Assembly: GCA_947492105.1 (NCBI GenBank)
Contig: CANLMN010000017.1
Location: 35,602 to 99,601 of the forward strand
DNA length: 64,000 nucleotides
Reading direction: 5' to 3'
Source: an uncultured Aquimarina sp.
Lineage (GTDB): Bacteria > Bacteroidota > Bacteroidia > Flavobacteriales > Flavobacteriaceae
Shown: in pieces, positions 19,147 to 28,540 of the stretch
Layout: every line of letters starts with the position of its first letter
Position numbering within the stretch: position 1 is the first letter of the stretch
The notes under the pieces: model-generated
The model's database searches: none
The model's input: only the letters and a program-made list of their open reading frames with translations
What the model was told of the DNA's origin: nothing
Position numbers and translations under genes: made by a program

Positions 19147-20976
19147 TTATTGAATAATGATTTTTTGAGTACGGGTGGATACGTTTTCTACGAGTATTTT
19201 GATGACGTAGACACCAGTTCTTAATTTACCAGAACCATTAAGTTCAAAGCTTTTCGAATCTACTGTTTGTTCATGTACAAGTTGTCCAGTTATATTGTAT
19301 ACTTGTACAGTTGTATTGTTTTCTAATGCGTCTAAGGTTACTGTAAACGCTCCCTTTGTAGGGTTAGGGTAGAGATTAGCTTTTGTGGCTTCTGTTTTAT
19401 TTTCTGCAGCAGTTTTTGATGCAACCTTGGATCCAGTTTTTGATGTGGGTACCCTAATTAATCTCCATTTGCTGTGCTTACTCAATGGTGCAGGCAGGCA
19501 GGTCAAGCTATTATTTCTCTGACGTAAGTTACCTAAGTCTTTTGATTTGTTTTCAATACGGTAAACGTTAGAATAGAGGTTGATGACCTTCCACATTTTG
19601 TCAGTATTGGTGTTTTTGCGATTGATAGTGGGGTGGCATTTTACTTTCCCTCTGTTAGGACCTATGTTAACAGGGTCCATAATACCTCTGTTGTAAATTT
19701 TATTGTCAATGTTAAAGTAGCCGTTGCCAACTGCAATGAATTTCCATTGTCTGTCCGGAGCACCGTTATTTTTAATATTCAGGTCAATGTCTAAGCCATT
19801 AGAGTCAAGATATTTTCCGGTAGCTACATTCTGTAGGTAATAGTTGCCAGCCGTAATATTCCTAGAAGAAGATTGATTTGTAGGGCGTGTTATACTTCCT
19901 CCTTCATTGTTGTTTCTTATTTTTCTTCGAATATATTTTCCAACAGTAGTTAACTGGCCATCTCTCAGTCCAGAATATCCTTTGCCAGGCTGAACAATAG
20001 AGGCTGTTTCATCTTTGTCGCTTACGGCCCAATTGGCGTGACTTATGCCTTTATTTTTCATCCAAGTAAGCCATCTGTCAGTTTCTACAGGGTTGAATCC
20101 TCCGCCTCCATCTGCATCTACAGCTCCCCATTCTGTTACAAAGATAGGGATGCCTTTGTTCATGGCATAATCAGCTCTGTCTCTTAGCCATTTTGTATGA
20201 CTATTGGCATAAAAATGCAATGTATAAGCAGTATTATCGCCACTATCATACACTGGAGAGTCTGCAGCATCATCCACGCGTTGAGAGTAATATCCAGTTC
20301 CGACAATAATTAAATTGTCACTGTCGTATTTTCTAATTTCTTTAATGATGTCATTAGCATAGGGCTTGACAGTGTTTTTCCAGTACTCTTTTTGACCCTT
20401 TCTATTATGATCTTGCGGGCCCACCGGCTCATTGTATATTTCATAAATCAAATTGTCTTTGTCTCCGTAGAGTTGGGCAATGGTTTTAAAGAAAAATTTA
20501 GCTTCAGCTAAGTAGTTCTCAGCATCATGAGAATGCCAATCTACAACAACATAGACTCCGCGCGCAATTGCTGCATCAATTACATTTTTAATTTTGAATG
20601 TTTGTGTTATTGGACTATCGATATAACCTCTACCTCCGTCCCAAGATTCTTTGACACCCATAGGGATGCGAATTATATCTGTTTTCCAGTCATCTACTAG
20701 GATGTCAACGGCTTGTTCTGTATAATAATTAGAAGATCCTTGGTCTTTAAAACCTCCTGCACTACTCCAGAACAATGAATTTCCTGCTAGAGTGATTTGT
20801 TCTCCATTTTTGTTTACCACTTTGTTTCCACGAATGTTAAGTCGTCCATGTTTTTGGACAATGGTTTGCGAAATCAAATTTGGTGTGTTAACAAAGGCTA
20901 AAGCACAGAGAATTGCCTGAAGTACTAAGGTCTTTTTTAGAACAACTTTGCTTTTGGTCAAAGTATTTTTTTTCAT
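19147..20976 (-). CDS. Secreted GH5 endoglucanase with ricin-like domain and type IX sorting domain
   Basis: 609 residues. A signal peptide (about 1-37) is followed by a GH5 catalytic domain (about 40-350) with acid/base Glu183 in IYEIYNEP and nucleophile Glu282 in IFVTEWG, and RIPMGV near 103, the usual GH5 subfamily 2 pattern of endo-beta-1,4-glucanases. A ricin-type beta-trefoil-like region follows (about 374-510; GNYYLQNVATGKYLD, RQWKF, KWRLI), then a Lys/Ala linker and a type IX secretion C-terminal domain (about 535-609; LYPNPTKGAFTV, GVYVIKI). The enzyme is thus exported by T9SS and probably surface-attached or released to digest glucans. Confidence 0.93.
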   Translation of the reverse strand: MKKNTLTKSKVVLKKTLVLQAILCALAFVNTPNLISQTIVQKHGRLNIRGNKVVNKNGEQITLAGNSLFWSSAGGFKDQGSSNYYTEQAVDILVDDWKTDIIRIPMGVKESWDGGRGYIDSPITQTFKIKNVIDAAIARGVYVVVDWHSHDAENYLAEAKFFFKTIAQLYGDKDNLIYEIYNEPVGPQDHNRKGQKEYWKNTVKPYANDIIKEIRKYDSDNLIIVGTGYYSQRVDDAADSPVYDSGDNTAYTLHFYANSHTKWLRDRADYAMNKGIPIFVTEWGAVDADGGGGFNPVETDRWLTWMKNKGISHANWAVSDKDETASIVQPGKGYSGLRDGQLTTVGKYIRRKIRNNNEGGSITRPTNQSSSRNITAGNYYLQNVATGKYLDSNGLDIDLNIKNNGAPDRQWKFIAVGNGYFNIDNKIYNRGIMDPVNIGPNRGKVKCHPTINRKNTNTDKMWKVINLYSNVYRIENKSKDLGNLRQRNNSLTCLPAPLSKHSKWRLIRVPTSKTGSKVASKTAAENKTEATKANLYPNPTKGAFTVTLDALENNTTVQVYNITGQLVHEQTVDSKSFELNGSGKLRTGVYVIKILVENVSTRTQKIIIQ

Positions 20977-21383
20977 ATCAAAGGGGGTTGGATTGTATTT
21001 ATTTTGACGTAAAATAACTACAAAATATTCGTTAAAAAAAATAAAACTGTAATATTTTTACAGTAAAACCGTATTATGTGTTTTATGTCGATTTTTTATG
21101 TGTTTTTGGCGAATCTTTGTATGAAAGTGTAAGCAACTTGAGGATGTGTAGATTAGATTTTGAGCTTGTTATCAAACAAAATAGAGCGGGAAACAAGTGT
21201 TTTTATTGCAAGACGAAGAGTCAAAATTTAAGAGCGAACAGTGTCTTGTATGTATCAAAATACGGTGTCTTCAAGCTAGAGTAGCATCAGTTGACGTGTG
21301 TTATGTCTTAGTGTTACGCTATTTTTGACAAAGAACAACCCGTTATCTGCAATTGTTGTTCCTTTGATTTATAATGTTTTTGA
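20977..21383. other. Gap without supported gene
   Basis: Upstream region of the GH5 gene and downstream of the Omp85-like gene's promoter-distal end. A 68-codon + frame is present but has no family resemblance or ribosome-binding context. Nothing else is seen. Confidence 0.4.
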
Positions 21384-22652
21384 TTAAAAGTATTGTCCAA
21401 TACCAAATACAATTCCTCTAGAATTTGATCCGGGTTTGTCTATAAGACCATATCCATAATCAATTCGAAAAGTAGCGTTAAAAATCTTTTTGTGAATAAA
21501 ACGTACTCCTAATCCGGGGAATACACGTAGCGTTTCTTCGCTTACCAAATCAGATAAACTACCACCTGGTTTGCGCCAAGATCCAGCATCTATAAAAGCA
21601 TTACCTTGTAGGACAAACCAATTTTTTTCAAATAGAGTTTGTCTATATTCGGTGTTTAGTACTACGGCGGCAGAACCTCGGTCGATGGTGTTACCAACAC
21701 CACGTATATTTAGGTTGTTGTCAACTGCAAATGGGGCAAATGGGGTATCATCATTGGTGGCAGCACCGATACGCCATCTACAGGCCCAGTTTCCTGTAGC
21801 TCCTGTACGACTGTAGTATAAGAAGTCATTCCAGCCAATAACAAAACTAGGTAGGTTAACATCATTTCCGCTGACATATTGGAGGTTTAAATGACTTTGG
21901 AAACCTTCTAAAAGGTAGTATTCAAATTTGACATTGTTGTAGGAGTATAGGGCTTTGATAGCCACTTTGTTTGCTTCTAATTCTTCTGGAATCGAATCCG
22001 GTAGGAGTCCTGTTTTATGTTGATAGAATTCATTAAAAACATTAATTCCAAAACGGATGTTATTTTCAAAATTTAATTGATAACTTGCTAATACTTCAAA
22101 AGAAGCGTTTTCGTATCTAAAATCAGCCATAGAATTTTCAAAAAATACGGGCTCTTCACTGACTAAATTTTGAGCATTCACTTCGAATCCCCATTTCTGG
22201 CTAAAGGCAAAAGGTGCTTTTACACTAGCGCCATAAGAACTATAGATGTCATGCTGATAGAAGGCACCAATGCTAATATTTTGTCCAAAAGCATTGAATT
22301 CTGAAAGCCCCAAACGAAATGCGAATTCATCATTATTTGCAGTCCATACACTTGTTGTAGGGATTAATGTCAGGTTTTCTACAATCGTGTAAACGACTTT
22401 GTAGTTATTGTCACTTTCTGGGATAACTTTGTAATTAGCTTGTGCAATAGAAGGTAGTCGCGTAATCCAATCAATATCTTTGGCTAATTGTACTGAATCC
22501 AAAACTGCTCCTTCTTTTAATGAAACAATTTTTTTTACAAAAGATGCTTTAGTTTTTTTGTTGCCTGCAATTTCAAAAGTCTTGACAGTAGGCTGTTGTG
22601 CTGTTAGAGTAATGCAAAAGAAATAAAATGCAAGGAGGATGTATTTTTTCAT
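21384..22652 (-). CDS. Short Omp85/BamA-like outer membrane protein
   Basis: 422 residues. A signal peptide (about 1-18, ending LTAQ) is followed by a single POTRA-like domain (about 22-93; VKTFEIAGNKKTKASFVKKIVSLKEGAVLD) and a beta-barrel. The barrel has the Omp85 motif in the form NIRGVGN (matching VRGxxx) near residue 315 and ends in Phe (GQYF). It is far shorter than BamA, which has five POTRA domains. It could be a TamA-like or patatin-associated type of Omp85; the role is unknown. Confidence 0.82.
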   Translation of the reverse strand: MKKYILLAFYFFCITLTAQQPTVKTFEIAGNKKTKASFVKKIVSLKEGAVLDSVQLAKDIDWITRLPSIAQANYKVIPESDNNYKVVYTIVENLTLIPTTSVWTANNDEFAFRLGLSEFNAFGQNISIGAFYQHDIYSSYGASVKAPFAFSQKWGFEVNAQNLVSEEPVFFENSMADFRYENASFEVLASYQLNFENNIRFGINVFNEFYQHKTGLLPDSIPEELEANKVAIKALYSYNNVKFEYYLLEGFQSHLNLQYVSGNDVNLPSFVIGWNDFLYYSRTGATGNWACRWRIGAATNDDTPFAPFAVDNNLNIRGVGNTIDRGSAAVVLNTEYRQTLFEKNWFVLQGNAFIDAGSWRKPGGSLSDLVSEETLRVFPGLGVRFIHKKIFNATFRIDYGYGLIDKPGSNSRGIVFGIGQYF

Positions 22653-22728
22653 TTTAAAAAACCGTTTTTATCGTTGTCGGAATTATATGTTGATACTTAC
22701 AAGTCTAGATATTTGTATTGATCTTATT

Positions 22729-22891
22729 ATACCATTTATCCTTTGAATTTACTGGGATAAAATTTTCTTTTTTCGCCTCAACTTCAGTATAAAAATAAAC
22801 CATAACTACTGCTATGCTTGATGTTTCTGCTGAAGCTGAAACAAAAAAATCTTAATGTTTCTTTCCGGTAAATTCAAACAACAAATGGTAT
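22729..22891. repeat. Interspersed palindromic repeat family 2, complete copy
   Basis: 163 bp bounded by ATACCAT and ATGGTAT, with inner TTTGAATTTACTGGGAT / GGTAAATTCAAA arms and a central TGCTATGCTTGATG. Other copies lie at 34107-34276 and 38160-38315, with a copy split by an insertion at 38747-38853 plus 40613-40673, and fragments at 46423-46454 and 59230-59250. The remaining gap to 23042 holds nothing recognisable. Confidence 0.8.
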
Positions 22892-23042
22892 TATTATAAA
22901 TTTTTAAAAAAGCGAAGTTACTCCTTTTTTTGTAGTATGCTACTTGGTGATCTGAATAATCATATTTTTACGAAGGGTGAAAAAGTAAAATAGGCTAGAA
23001 CTGAGAGAAGAAGGGTAAGTGAACCCATAGTGTTTTTATGAA

Positions 23043-24032
23043 TTATTGCTGCACGTAGTGTTTTTGTATAGTTGTTTCTGCAGGTTTGTTTTGTGTGGTA
23101 AAACGATTGTCCTCCATGCCACCTACATGTTCATGATTGTGGAACCATTTCCATAGAAAACCACCAGAAAACCAGTCTTCTGACCAAAAACTATCAAAAA
23201 GCCCTTGAAGTAGTCGTTGCTGCACCTCGTGATTCGTATTTCCCGATTGCCTGCTGGTTTCCCATGGTTTTTTACCAGCATAAGATACACTGCGGTATCC
23301 GTATTCTGTAAAAAGAACAGGTAGGTTGTAATTGTTTTGGAATTCCTTAATGGCTTTTTTATGTGGTTTCCAGCCTGTTAATATCGTCTCTATACTTGGG
23401 TTTTTTTGTGTAGAAATAGGGAAATAAGCATCAATGCCGATGTAGTCTAATTCACACCAGAATGGCATTTTGTTATAGGTGTCCCAGTTAGAAGCATAGG
23501 TGAGTTTTCCTGAATAGATAGTTCTGATTTCTTGTATGAGCCGTTTCCAGTATCGAGGTCTTATCAGAACAAATTTTGATAACTCTGTGCCAATACACAA
23601 TAGGGGTACTTGATGCTGTTCAGCGATTTTGGCGTAGCGTAGAATAAATTCGCGATAAGTTTTTTCGAAAAGTAGCCAATCTTCTTCGGACTTCATGGTG
23701 ATGTCTCCGGTAAACTCCCCGTGCCATACCCATAATTGAGGTTTTAGCATAACTTGTATGTTTTGCTCCTGTAGAAGGCGAATAGTTTCGCGAATACCAA
23801 TAACACGCTCTCCCCACCACTGTTTGTCAGTGTCAAAAATAAGACTGGGGTGTTCTAAGTTTTTAATAAAACCAAAGGGCATAACTGCAGCCCAGTTAGC
23901 ATGTATTCTTTTTATAGGAAGGATATGGGATTGTTGTATTGGGTCTGGAGACGCAACAAAGCTCACACCATTGATTTTTTGGGATTGTGAGAATCCTTTA
24001 AAACTAAAAATAAAAAAACCACAGCAAACCAT
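23043..24032 (-). CDS. GH113-like glycoside hydrolase
   Basis: 329 residues of TIM-barrel type resembling GH113 (endo-beta-1,4-mannanases). The proposed acid/base is Glu150 in LLCIGTEL and the nucleophile Glu243 in LFTEYGYRS, with WHGEFTGD near 103 and DYIGIDAYFP near 196. The N-terminus is hydrophobic (MVCCGFFIFSFKGFSQ), a short signal peptide without the usual basic residues. The frame remains open upstream (NRSIPFII) but offers only ATA/ATT, so the true start may be a rare codon. The family call is by motif. Confidence 0.8.
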   Translation of the reverse strand: MVCCGFFIFSFKGFSQSQKINGVSFVASPDPIQQSHILPIKRIHANWAAVMPFGFIKNLEHPSLIFDTDKQWWGERVIGIRETIRLLQEQNIQVMLKPQLWVWHGEFTGDITMKSEEDWLLFEKTYREFILRYAKIAEQHQVPLLCIGTELSKFVLIRPRYWKRLIQEIRTIYSGKLTYASNWDTYNKMPFWCELDYIGIDAYFPISTQKNPSIETILTGWKPHKKAIKEFQNNYNLPVLFTEYGYRSVSYAGKKPWETSRQSGNTNHEVQQRLLQGLFDSFWSEDWFSGGFLWKWFHNHEHVGGMEDNRFTTQNKPAETTIQKHYVQQ

Positions 24033-24099
24033 GATAATGAATGGTATGCTGCGGTTTTGTATATTTTTTTGAGAATTTATAGTTTTTTTTATAAAAATA

Positions 24100-25047
24100 C
24101 TAAAAAAGTGCGCGTAAACCTAGACTAAAGGTTTCTCCAAGTCCGGTGTTATTTCCTCTTACAAAAGTGCCGAATGAGGTTTCCAAATTCAATACTTGAG
24201 TTAGTTGGTATTTAGCTCCAAAACCAACTTGCGTGTAGTTTTGAGAGAAGTTCTCGTTGGATGCATTTGCATTGTCATATCCTATAAGGAATGCCTGCTG
24301 GGTATTCACAAAAATTGTGGATTTTGATGTAGGGAAATAGCTTAAAAAAGCACTTATTGGTAAGAATAAACTGTTATTGGCAAAACGCTCACCCGTATTT
24401 GATGTTAGAGGGTCAGCATCTCTAGATTTTTCACCAAAATTAAATCCAAGGTCTGCTTCTGTAAAAACTTGCCAGTTGCCGCCACCAAAAGTATAGTCAT
24501 AAAAGAATTTGGTTTCCCAAAAATAACTACGCTTGTCTAAGTAGGTTGCATTAGGTATATCTTTGAATAAAGGGATATAAAACGAACTTGTAAAAGAGAA
24601 GTTGCCAATATTTTTGAATGGTTGTACTCTAATTGATGGTGCTATTGTTGTAAGTCCACTTCTAGAATTTGTTAGATTATTTTCAAAGTTGAATACATCT
24701 AAGGCACCTCCACCTTTATTGTTAGAGCGAATTTGAAATATAAGACCTACGTTAACTCGAGAGTTGTTGCTAACACCTGTGTATATTTCATTGGTATTCG
24801 TAAAAAAAGTTGCTCTATCTACAGTTTGTACTTGTCCTTCGCTGTCAGCTTCTCTGGTTTGAGTATACAGGCCATTAAAAAATTTAATATCCCATTGTCC
24901 TTTGCTCAAAAGTTTTGAAGGTGTAAATGTTTGTACATTTGAGCCTTGGGACTCTTCGTTTTCTTGAGCGAGCATTGGTAAGGTGAGGAATGCGAATCCA
25001 ATTACCGCAATGCGATTCTTTAGTTTTGATATATAGGAGGTAGTCAT
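24100..25047 (-). CDS. Outer membrane beta-barrel protein, unknown
   Basis: 315 residues. A signal peptide ends LPMLAQ (about residue 28), followed by amphipathic beta strands throughout and a terminal Phe (LRALF), typical of an outer membrane barrel. It lies 31 bases after the DUF547 gene and probably forms an operon with it. No specific family was recognised and no substrate can be suggested. Confidence 0.75.
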   Translation of the reverse strand: MTTSYISKLKNRIAVIGFAFLTLPMLAQENEESQGSNVQTFTPSKLLSKGQWDIKFFNGLYTQTREADSEGQVQTVDRATFFTNTNEIYTGVSNNSRVNVGLIFQIRSNNKGGGALDVFNFENNLTNSRSGLTTIAPSIRVQPFKNIGNFSFTSSFYIPLFKDIPNATYLDKRSYFWETKFFYDYTFGGGNWQVFTEADLGFNFGEKSRDADPLTSNTGERFANNSLFLPISAFLSYFPTSKSTIFVNTQQAFLIGYDNANASNENFSQNYTQVGFGAKYQLTQVLNLETSFGTFVRGNNTGLGETFSLGLRALF

Positions 25048-25078
25048 ATTGATTTTTTATTTAATTTTTTTCTTTTTT

Positions 25079-25807
25079 TTACTTAGCATCATTTAGCGTC
25101 CAATCGTATGTGTAAAAACCTACTTTGGTTTTTGATGGAATTTGCTCAGATCGATATTTATTCACAAAATCTACTAGAGATTGCCCGTTTTTGGTAAAAT
25201 CACCTTTATACCATTCGAATATTTGAGAAAGTTGAATTTTACCTTTTTCACTGTTGTATTTAGTGAATTTTGCGTTGTTGATAGCTAATTTGGTTTGACG
25301 AGCTAATTGTTTGTCTAATTTGCTAGGTAAGTAAGCTTCTGCTATAATAGGAGGGCATCCTAGGCCGGCACAAACTAACGCAAAATGGAAGCGAGGTTCG
25401 TTAGGGTAGTTAGCACGTAAGACTTTGTTCTCTAGGTTATTTAGTGTAGTGGATTTTCCTGCTATGGTGTGTTTTTTGCCGTCAAAAAAGCCGTTTATTT
25501 TCATAGGGGATCCAACAGGGTAGGCTTCAACAATTCCTTTGATTACAGAAATATTATAAGCGTTGATGTGGAAGGCTTGAAAAACAGCAGTATTGCTTTT
25601 GTCTACTTTTGCTTCAGCAACCATTTTTACCAGTGCATTGAGTGCAGATGGATCTTTTTTTACTGTAGCGTATTTGACACGTCCATTAACTACAGAAGAT
25701 TTAAAAAATGCGTCTGCCTTTTGGAAAAAAGCATCGTGGGTTTGAGCAATTCCTGCTGTTGTAATAAATATGAGGGCGAATAATATAGTACTTATACGTG
25801 TTTTCAT
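25079..25807 (-). CDS. DUF547 domain secreted protein
   Basis: 242 residues. A signal peptide (about 1-21) is followed by a DUF547 domain (about 45-190) with the typical FHINAYNISVIKGIV and RFHFALVCAGLGCPPI stretches. The family has a papain/transglutaminase-like layout with a conserved Cys, but no proven activity is known to me. It is first in a two-gene unit with the barrel protein. Confidence 0.88.
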   Translation of the reverse strand: MKTRISTILFALIFITTAGIAQTHDAFFQKADAFFKSSVVNGRVKYATVKKDPSALNALVKMVAEAKVDKSNTAVFQAFHINAYNISVIKGIVEAYPVGSPMKINGFFDGKKHTIAGKSTTLNNLENKVLRANYPNEPRFHFALVCAGLGCPPIIAEAYLPSKLDKQLARQTKLAINNAKFTKYNSEKGKIQLSQIFEWYKGDFTKNGQSLVDFVNKYRSEQIPSKTKVGFYTYDWTLNDAK

Positions 25808-25985
25808 GATTGAAATTTTATAGTTGAAAAATTGAATTTAATTTAATCGATTATCGGCAATTCAGTCGAAGTAGTGTTTCTGTACTTACAGAATTTTTGA
25901 ATAAAGAAGGAGCCTGATCTATGTGATCAATAATTATGAAGGGCTATTTTTGTTAAAAATAAAAATGCTTATAAGGTAAAAATAT

Positions 25986-26016
25986 AAATACCTCATGTAT
26001 TAATCATGAGGTATTT
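25986..26016 (-). terminator. Perfect 12-bp hairpin
   Basis: AAATACCTCATG and its exact complement around a 7-base loop, followed on the - strand by a T-rich stretch. It could end the TPM/LemA operon transcript or protect DUF547 from read-through. Confidence 0.45.
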
Positions 26017-26096
26017 AAGATAGTTCGAGCTTTTGTAAAATGCTCCTGAAGAGACAACAACATTGTGTGAGGTGTTGTTGTTAAATTTTTTAATTT

Positions 26097-26145
26097 GATG
26101 CTTTAAAGTTGTATTGGTGTTTGACAATACAACTTTATTAGCATC
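26097..26145 (-). terminator. Long hairpin downstream of the TPM operon
   Basis: Arms of about 20 bases (GATGCTTTAAAGTTGTATTG against CAATACAACTTTATTAGCATC) with a single bulge and an 8-base loop, about 190 bases after the TPM gene. The rest of the 25808-26332 gap holds nothing else. Confidence 0.5.
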
Positions 26146-26332
26146 AGTAAAATGATTTGCTCAGAATAGTAAAAAACCGATTTTTAGTTAGTGTCTTGGT
26201 TTAGAATTACTATATTTTTAGGGTTTTTTTCAAAATCCCTTTTTATTGCTTTTCTGATAATTCAAAGATATAGAAGAAGTTTTTCTTTATTTCATATTTT
26301 ACAACCGACTTCTTGTGGTAAAACCGTAAAAA

Positions 26333-27139
26333 TCACCAACTACCGCCTGCACCCCCGCCACTAAAGCCGCCGCCGCCGAATCCACCGCTAAATCCGCCTC
26401 CAAATCCACCGCCTTGAGAACGCCCACCAAATCCACCACTACTATAGCTTCCTCTTCCCATGTTACTTAGGATAATGAAGTCTAACAGGCTTTTGCCTTG
26501 AGAGTGATTCTTGCCGTCGTTTCCTTTGTCTCCTCCCTTATTTTTTTTGGATAATGCAATTAGAATAATGATAAAAAAGAAAAAAATGAAAATAAAAGCT
26601 CCAAAAGGAAAATTGGAGTCATTGCGTTGTTGATTTTTTTTGAATGACCCATTGAGAACTTCAAAAATTGCTGTAGTACCCTTGTCTAGGCCTCCATAGA
26701 AATTCCCTTGTTTGAATTCTGGAAGGATTATATTACGTATAATCGTGCCATTGATACCAGCTGTAAGTTTGATTTCTGCAGCATAGCCTGGGGCAATCCA
26801 AATCTTGCGATCATTTTTGGAAATTAAAATAAACACACCATTATCTTCTTTGGCTTGACCAATGCCCCATTTATGTGCCCATTGTACTGCATAGATGCCA
26901 ATATCTTCTCCTTGTAAGGATTCTATAGTGGCGACTACAATTTGCGTAGACGTGGTATCTGCATAGTTGATGAGTTTGCGTTCTAAGCTCTTTTTTTCTG
27001 TTGAAGAAAGTATTAGAGCCTCGTCATAGACACTGGTTTGGTTTTTGGGAATTGGCGGAATAGCTCTTTGTGCAAGAATTGTACAGGGAAACAGCCATAA
27101 AATAAGAAAAACCGATTGTAGAAGTGTTTTTTGTCCCAT
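26333..27139 (-). CDS. TPM-domain membrane protein, YgcG type
   Basis: 268 residues. A signal peptide (1-23) is followed by a TPM domain (about 35-160; TQIVVATIESLQGEDIGIYA, WGIGQAKEDNGVFILIS), a membrane segment (about 178-196), and a Gly/Ser-rich tail (from about 227) ending GGSW. This is the standard YgcG build. It is encoded 1 base from a second TPM gene and next to LemA, the usual grouping; the role is probably in envelope maintenance but unproven. Confidence 0.9.
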   Translation of the reverse strand: MGQKTLLQSVFLILWLFPCTILAQRAIPPIPKNQTSVYDEALILSSTEKKSLERKLINYADTTSTQIVVATIESLQGEDIGIYAVQWAHKWGIGQAKEDNGVFILISKNDRKIWIAPGYAAEIKLTAGINGTIIRNIILPEFKQGNFYGGLDKGTTAIFEVLNGSFKKNQQRNDSNFPFGAFIFIFFFFIIILIALSKKNKGGDKGNDGKNHSQGKSLLDFIILSNMGRGSYSSGGFGGRSQGGGFGGGFSGGFGGGGFSGGGAGGSW

Positions 27140-27140
27140 A

Positions 27141-27578
27141 TCACGACTTAGAAATTAGATCCGGTAATTCATTTTGATCGGTATCGTCCCAGGGAAAATA
27201 GGCTTGTAGCTGTTGTCCGGCAAGATGGATGCCCGAAATAATACCTTGTTTGAAATTGTCTTTACGGAACTCTTGCTGTATAATATCTTTAGTGCTTTTC
27301 CAGAAATCATTTGGAACAATATTGTTGATTCCTGCCCCGCCATAGATGGCGAATTTTTGGGAATCCGTAGCAATGTATAATAGTACGCCATTTGCTAATT
27401 TGGTGGTGTCCATTTTTAGAAAGTGAAATACTTCTTTGGCTCGTAGCATTACGTCTACATCACAGTAGGTTTCTAGATGTATGCGGATTTCTCCAGATGT
27501 AGTTTTTTCGGCAGTTCTAATTGCTGATATAATTTCTTGCTCTTCTGTAAGACTTAGAAATGCTTCAACTTTTTTCAT
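27141..27578 (-). CDS. TPM-domain protein without signal peptide
   Basis: 145 residues, one TPM domain (TTSGEIRIHLETYCDVDV, ANGVLLYIATDSQKFAI). It lacks signal peptide and membrane anchor, so it is predicted to be cytoplasmic, unlike its partner downstream. The spacing of 1 base to the YgcG-type gene and 9 to lemA shows tight coupling. Confidence 0.88.
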   Translation of the reverse strand: MKKVEAFLSLTEEQEIISAIRTAEKTTSGEIRIHLETYCDVDVMLRAKEVFHFLKMDTTKLANGVLLYIATDSQKFAIYGGAGINNIVPNDFWKSTKDIIQQEFRKDNFKQGIISGIHLAGQQLQAYFPWDDTDQNELPDLISKS

Positions 27579-27587
27579 GATCGAGAT

Positions 27588-28175
27588 TTAGTTAAAATCG
27601 AAATCTACATTCACAGGTTTTTCGGCACCAGCCTCTGCATCAAAATACGGTTTACTGTTAAATCCGAGTATGCCGGTAAATAGCGTATTTGGAAACGTTT
27701 TTACGTGTTTGTTGTAGGGTTTTATACTTTCGTTAAAACGTGTACGAGAAGTTAAGATTTGGTTTTCTGTACTGGTAAGTTCGTCTTGTAGTTTGAGAAA
27801 ATTCTGATTAGCCTTCAGGTCAGGATAGCGCTCTACGGTAACTAATAGACTTTTTAGAGCACCACTTAGTCCACCTTGCACTTTATTGAACTGGGCTAAT
27901 TGTTCTGGTGTGATATTGCTTGGGTCTATAGTTACTGAGGTTGCCTTGGCTCTGGCTTCGATAACTTGTGTCAAGGCGCTTTTTTCATAATCAGCCGCAC
28001 CTTTTACCGTGTTTACTAGGTTTCCAATAAGATCATTTCTTCGTTGGTAGGCAGTCTGTACATTGCCCCAAGCCTCATCAACATTTTCGTTGAGTGTTAC
28101 GGCTGTATTGTAGATACCAGCAATGAACACTCCTACAAGGAGTAGTAATCCTATAAGTATAAGTCCCTTTTTCAT
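27588..28175 (-). CDS. lemA: LemA family protein
   Basis: 195 residues. An N-terminal membrane anchor (about 4-24) is followed by the helical LemA domain (LNENVDEAWGNVQTAYQRR, DLIGNLVNTVKG, ERYPDLKANQNF). It is commonly encoded with TPM proteins as here. The function is unclear; the periplasmic helical bundle may scaffold membrane complexes. Confidence 0.95.
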   Translation of the reverse strand: MKKGLILIGLLLLVGVFIAGIYNTAVTLNENVDEAWGNVQTAYQRRNDLIGNLVNTVKGAADYEKSALTQVIEARAKATSVTIDPSNITPEQLAQFNKVQGGLSGALKSLLVTVERYPDLKANQNFLKLQDELTSTENQILTSRTRFNESIKPYNKHVKTFPNTLFTGILGFNSKPYFDAEAGAEKPVNVDFDFN

Positions 28176-28198
28176 ATTTTATTTGATTGTATTGGTTG

Positions 28199-28528
28199 TT
28201 ATAAGTGCTCTTTTATTTCTAATAGCTGCGCTTTGATACGTTCTAATTTACGAATAATATCAAAGGTATCCAGAGTTTGCTGCTTTTGTTCTTTGAGATG
28301 TGTTTTGGCACCTTCTAGTGTAAAACCACGTTCTTTGACCAAATAGTAGATCAGTTCTAGATTTTTGATATCTTCTGGAGTGAATAATCTATTGCCTTTG
28401 GCGTTTTTTTTGGGTTTAAGTACGTTGAATTCTTTTTCCCAAAAACGAATTAATGAAGTGTTTACATCAAAAGCTTCTGCTACTTCGCCGATACTATAAT
28501 ACAGTTTCTTTGGGAGTTTTACGAACAT
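28199..28528 (-). CDS. MerR-family transcriptional regulator
   Basis: 109 residues. An N-terminal winged HTH of MerR type (YYSIGEVAEAFDVNTSLIRF, WEKEF, NRLFTPEDIKNLELI) is followed by a short coiled-coil dimerisation helix. There is no C-terminal ligand domain. It sits 12 bases from the M23 peptidase gene and likely belongs to the same operon; it is a conserved flavobacterial neighbour of lemA, from general knowledge. Confidence 0.9.
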   Translation of the reverse strand: MFVKLPKKLYYSIGEVAEAFDVNTSLIRFWEKEFNVLKPKKNAKGNRLFTPEDIKNLELIYYLVKERGFTLEGAKTHLKEQKQQTLDTFDIIRKLERIKAQLLEIKEHL

Positions 28529-28540
28529 ATAGTTGCTAGA

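Noticed and set aside
21078-21284. A 68-codon + frame upstream of the GH5 gene
   Set aside because: No start context, no family resemblance, and it lies in the promoter region of a divergent gene.
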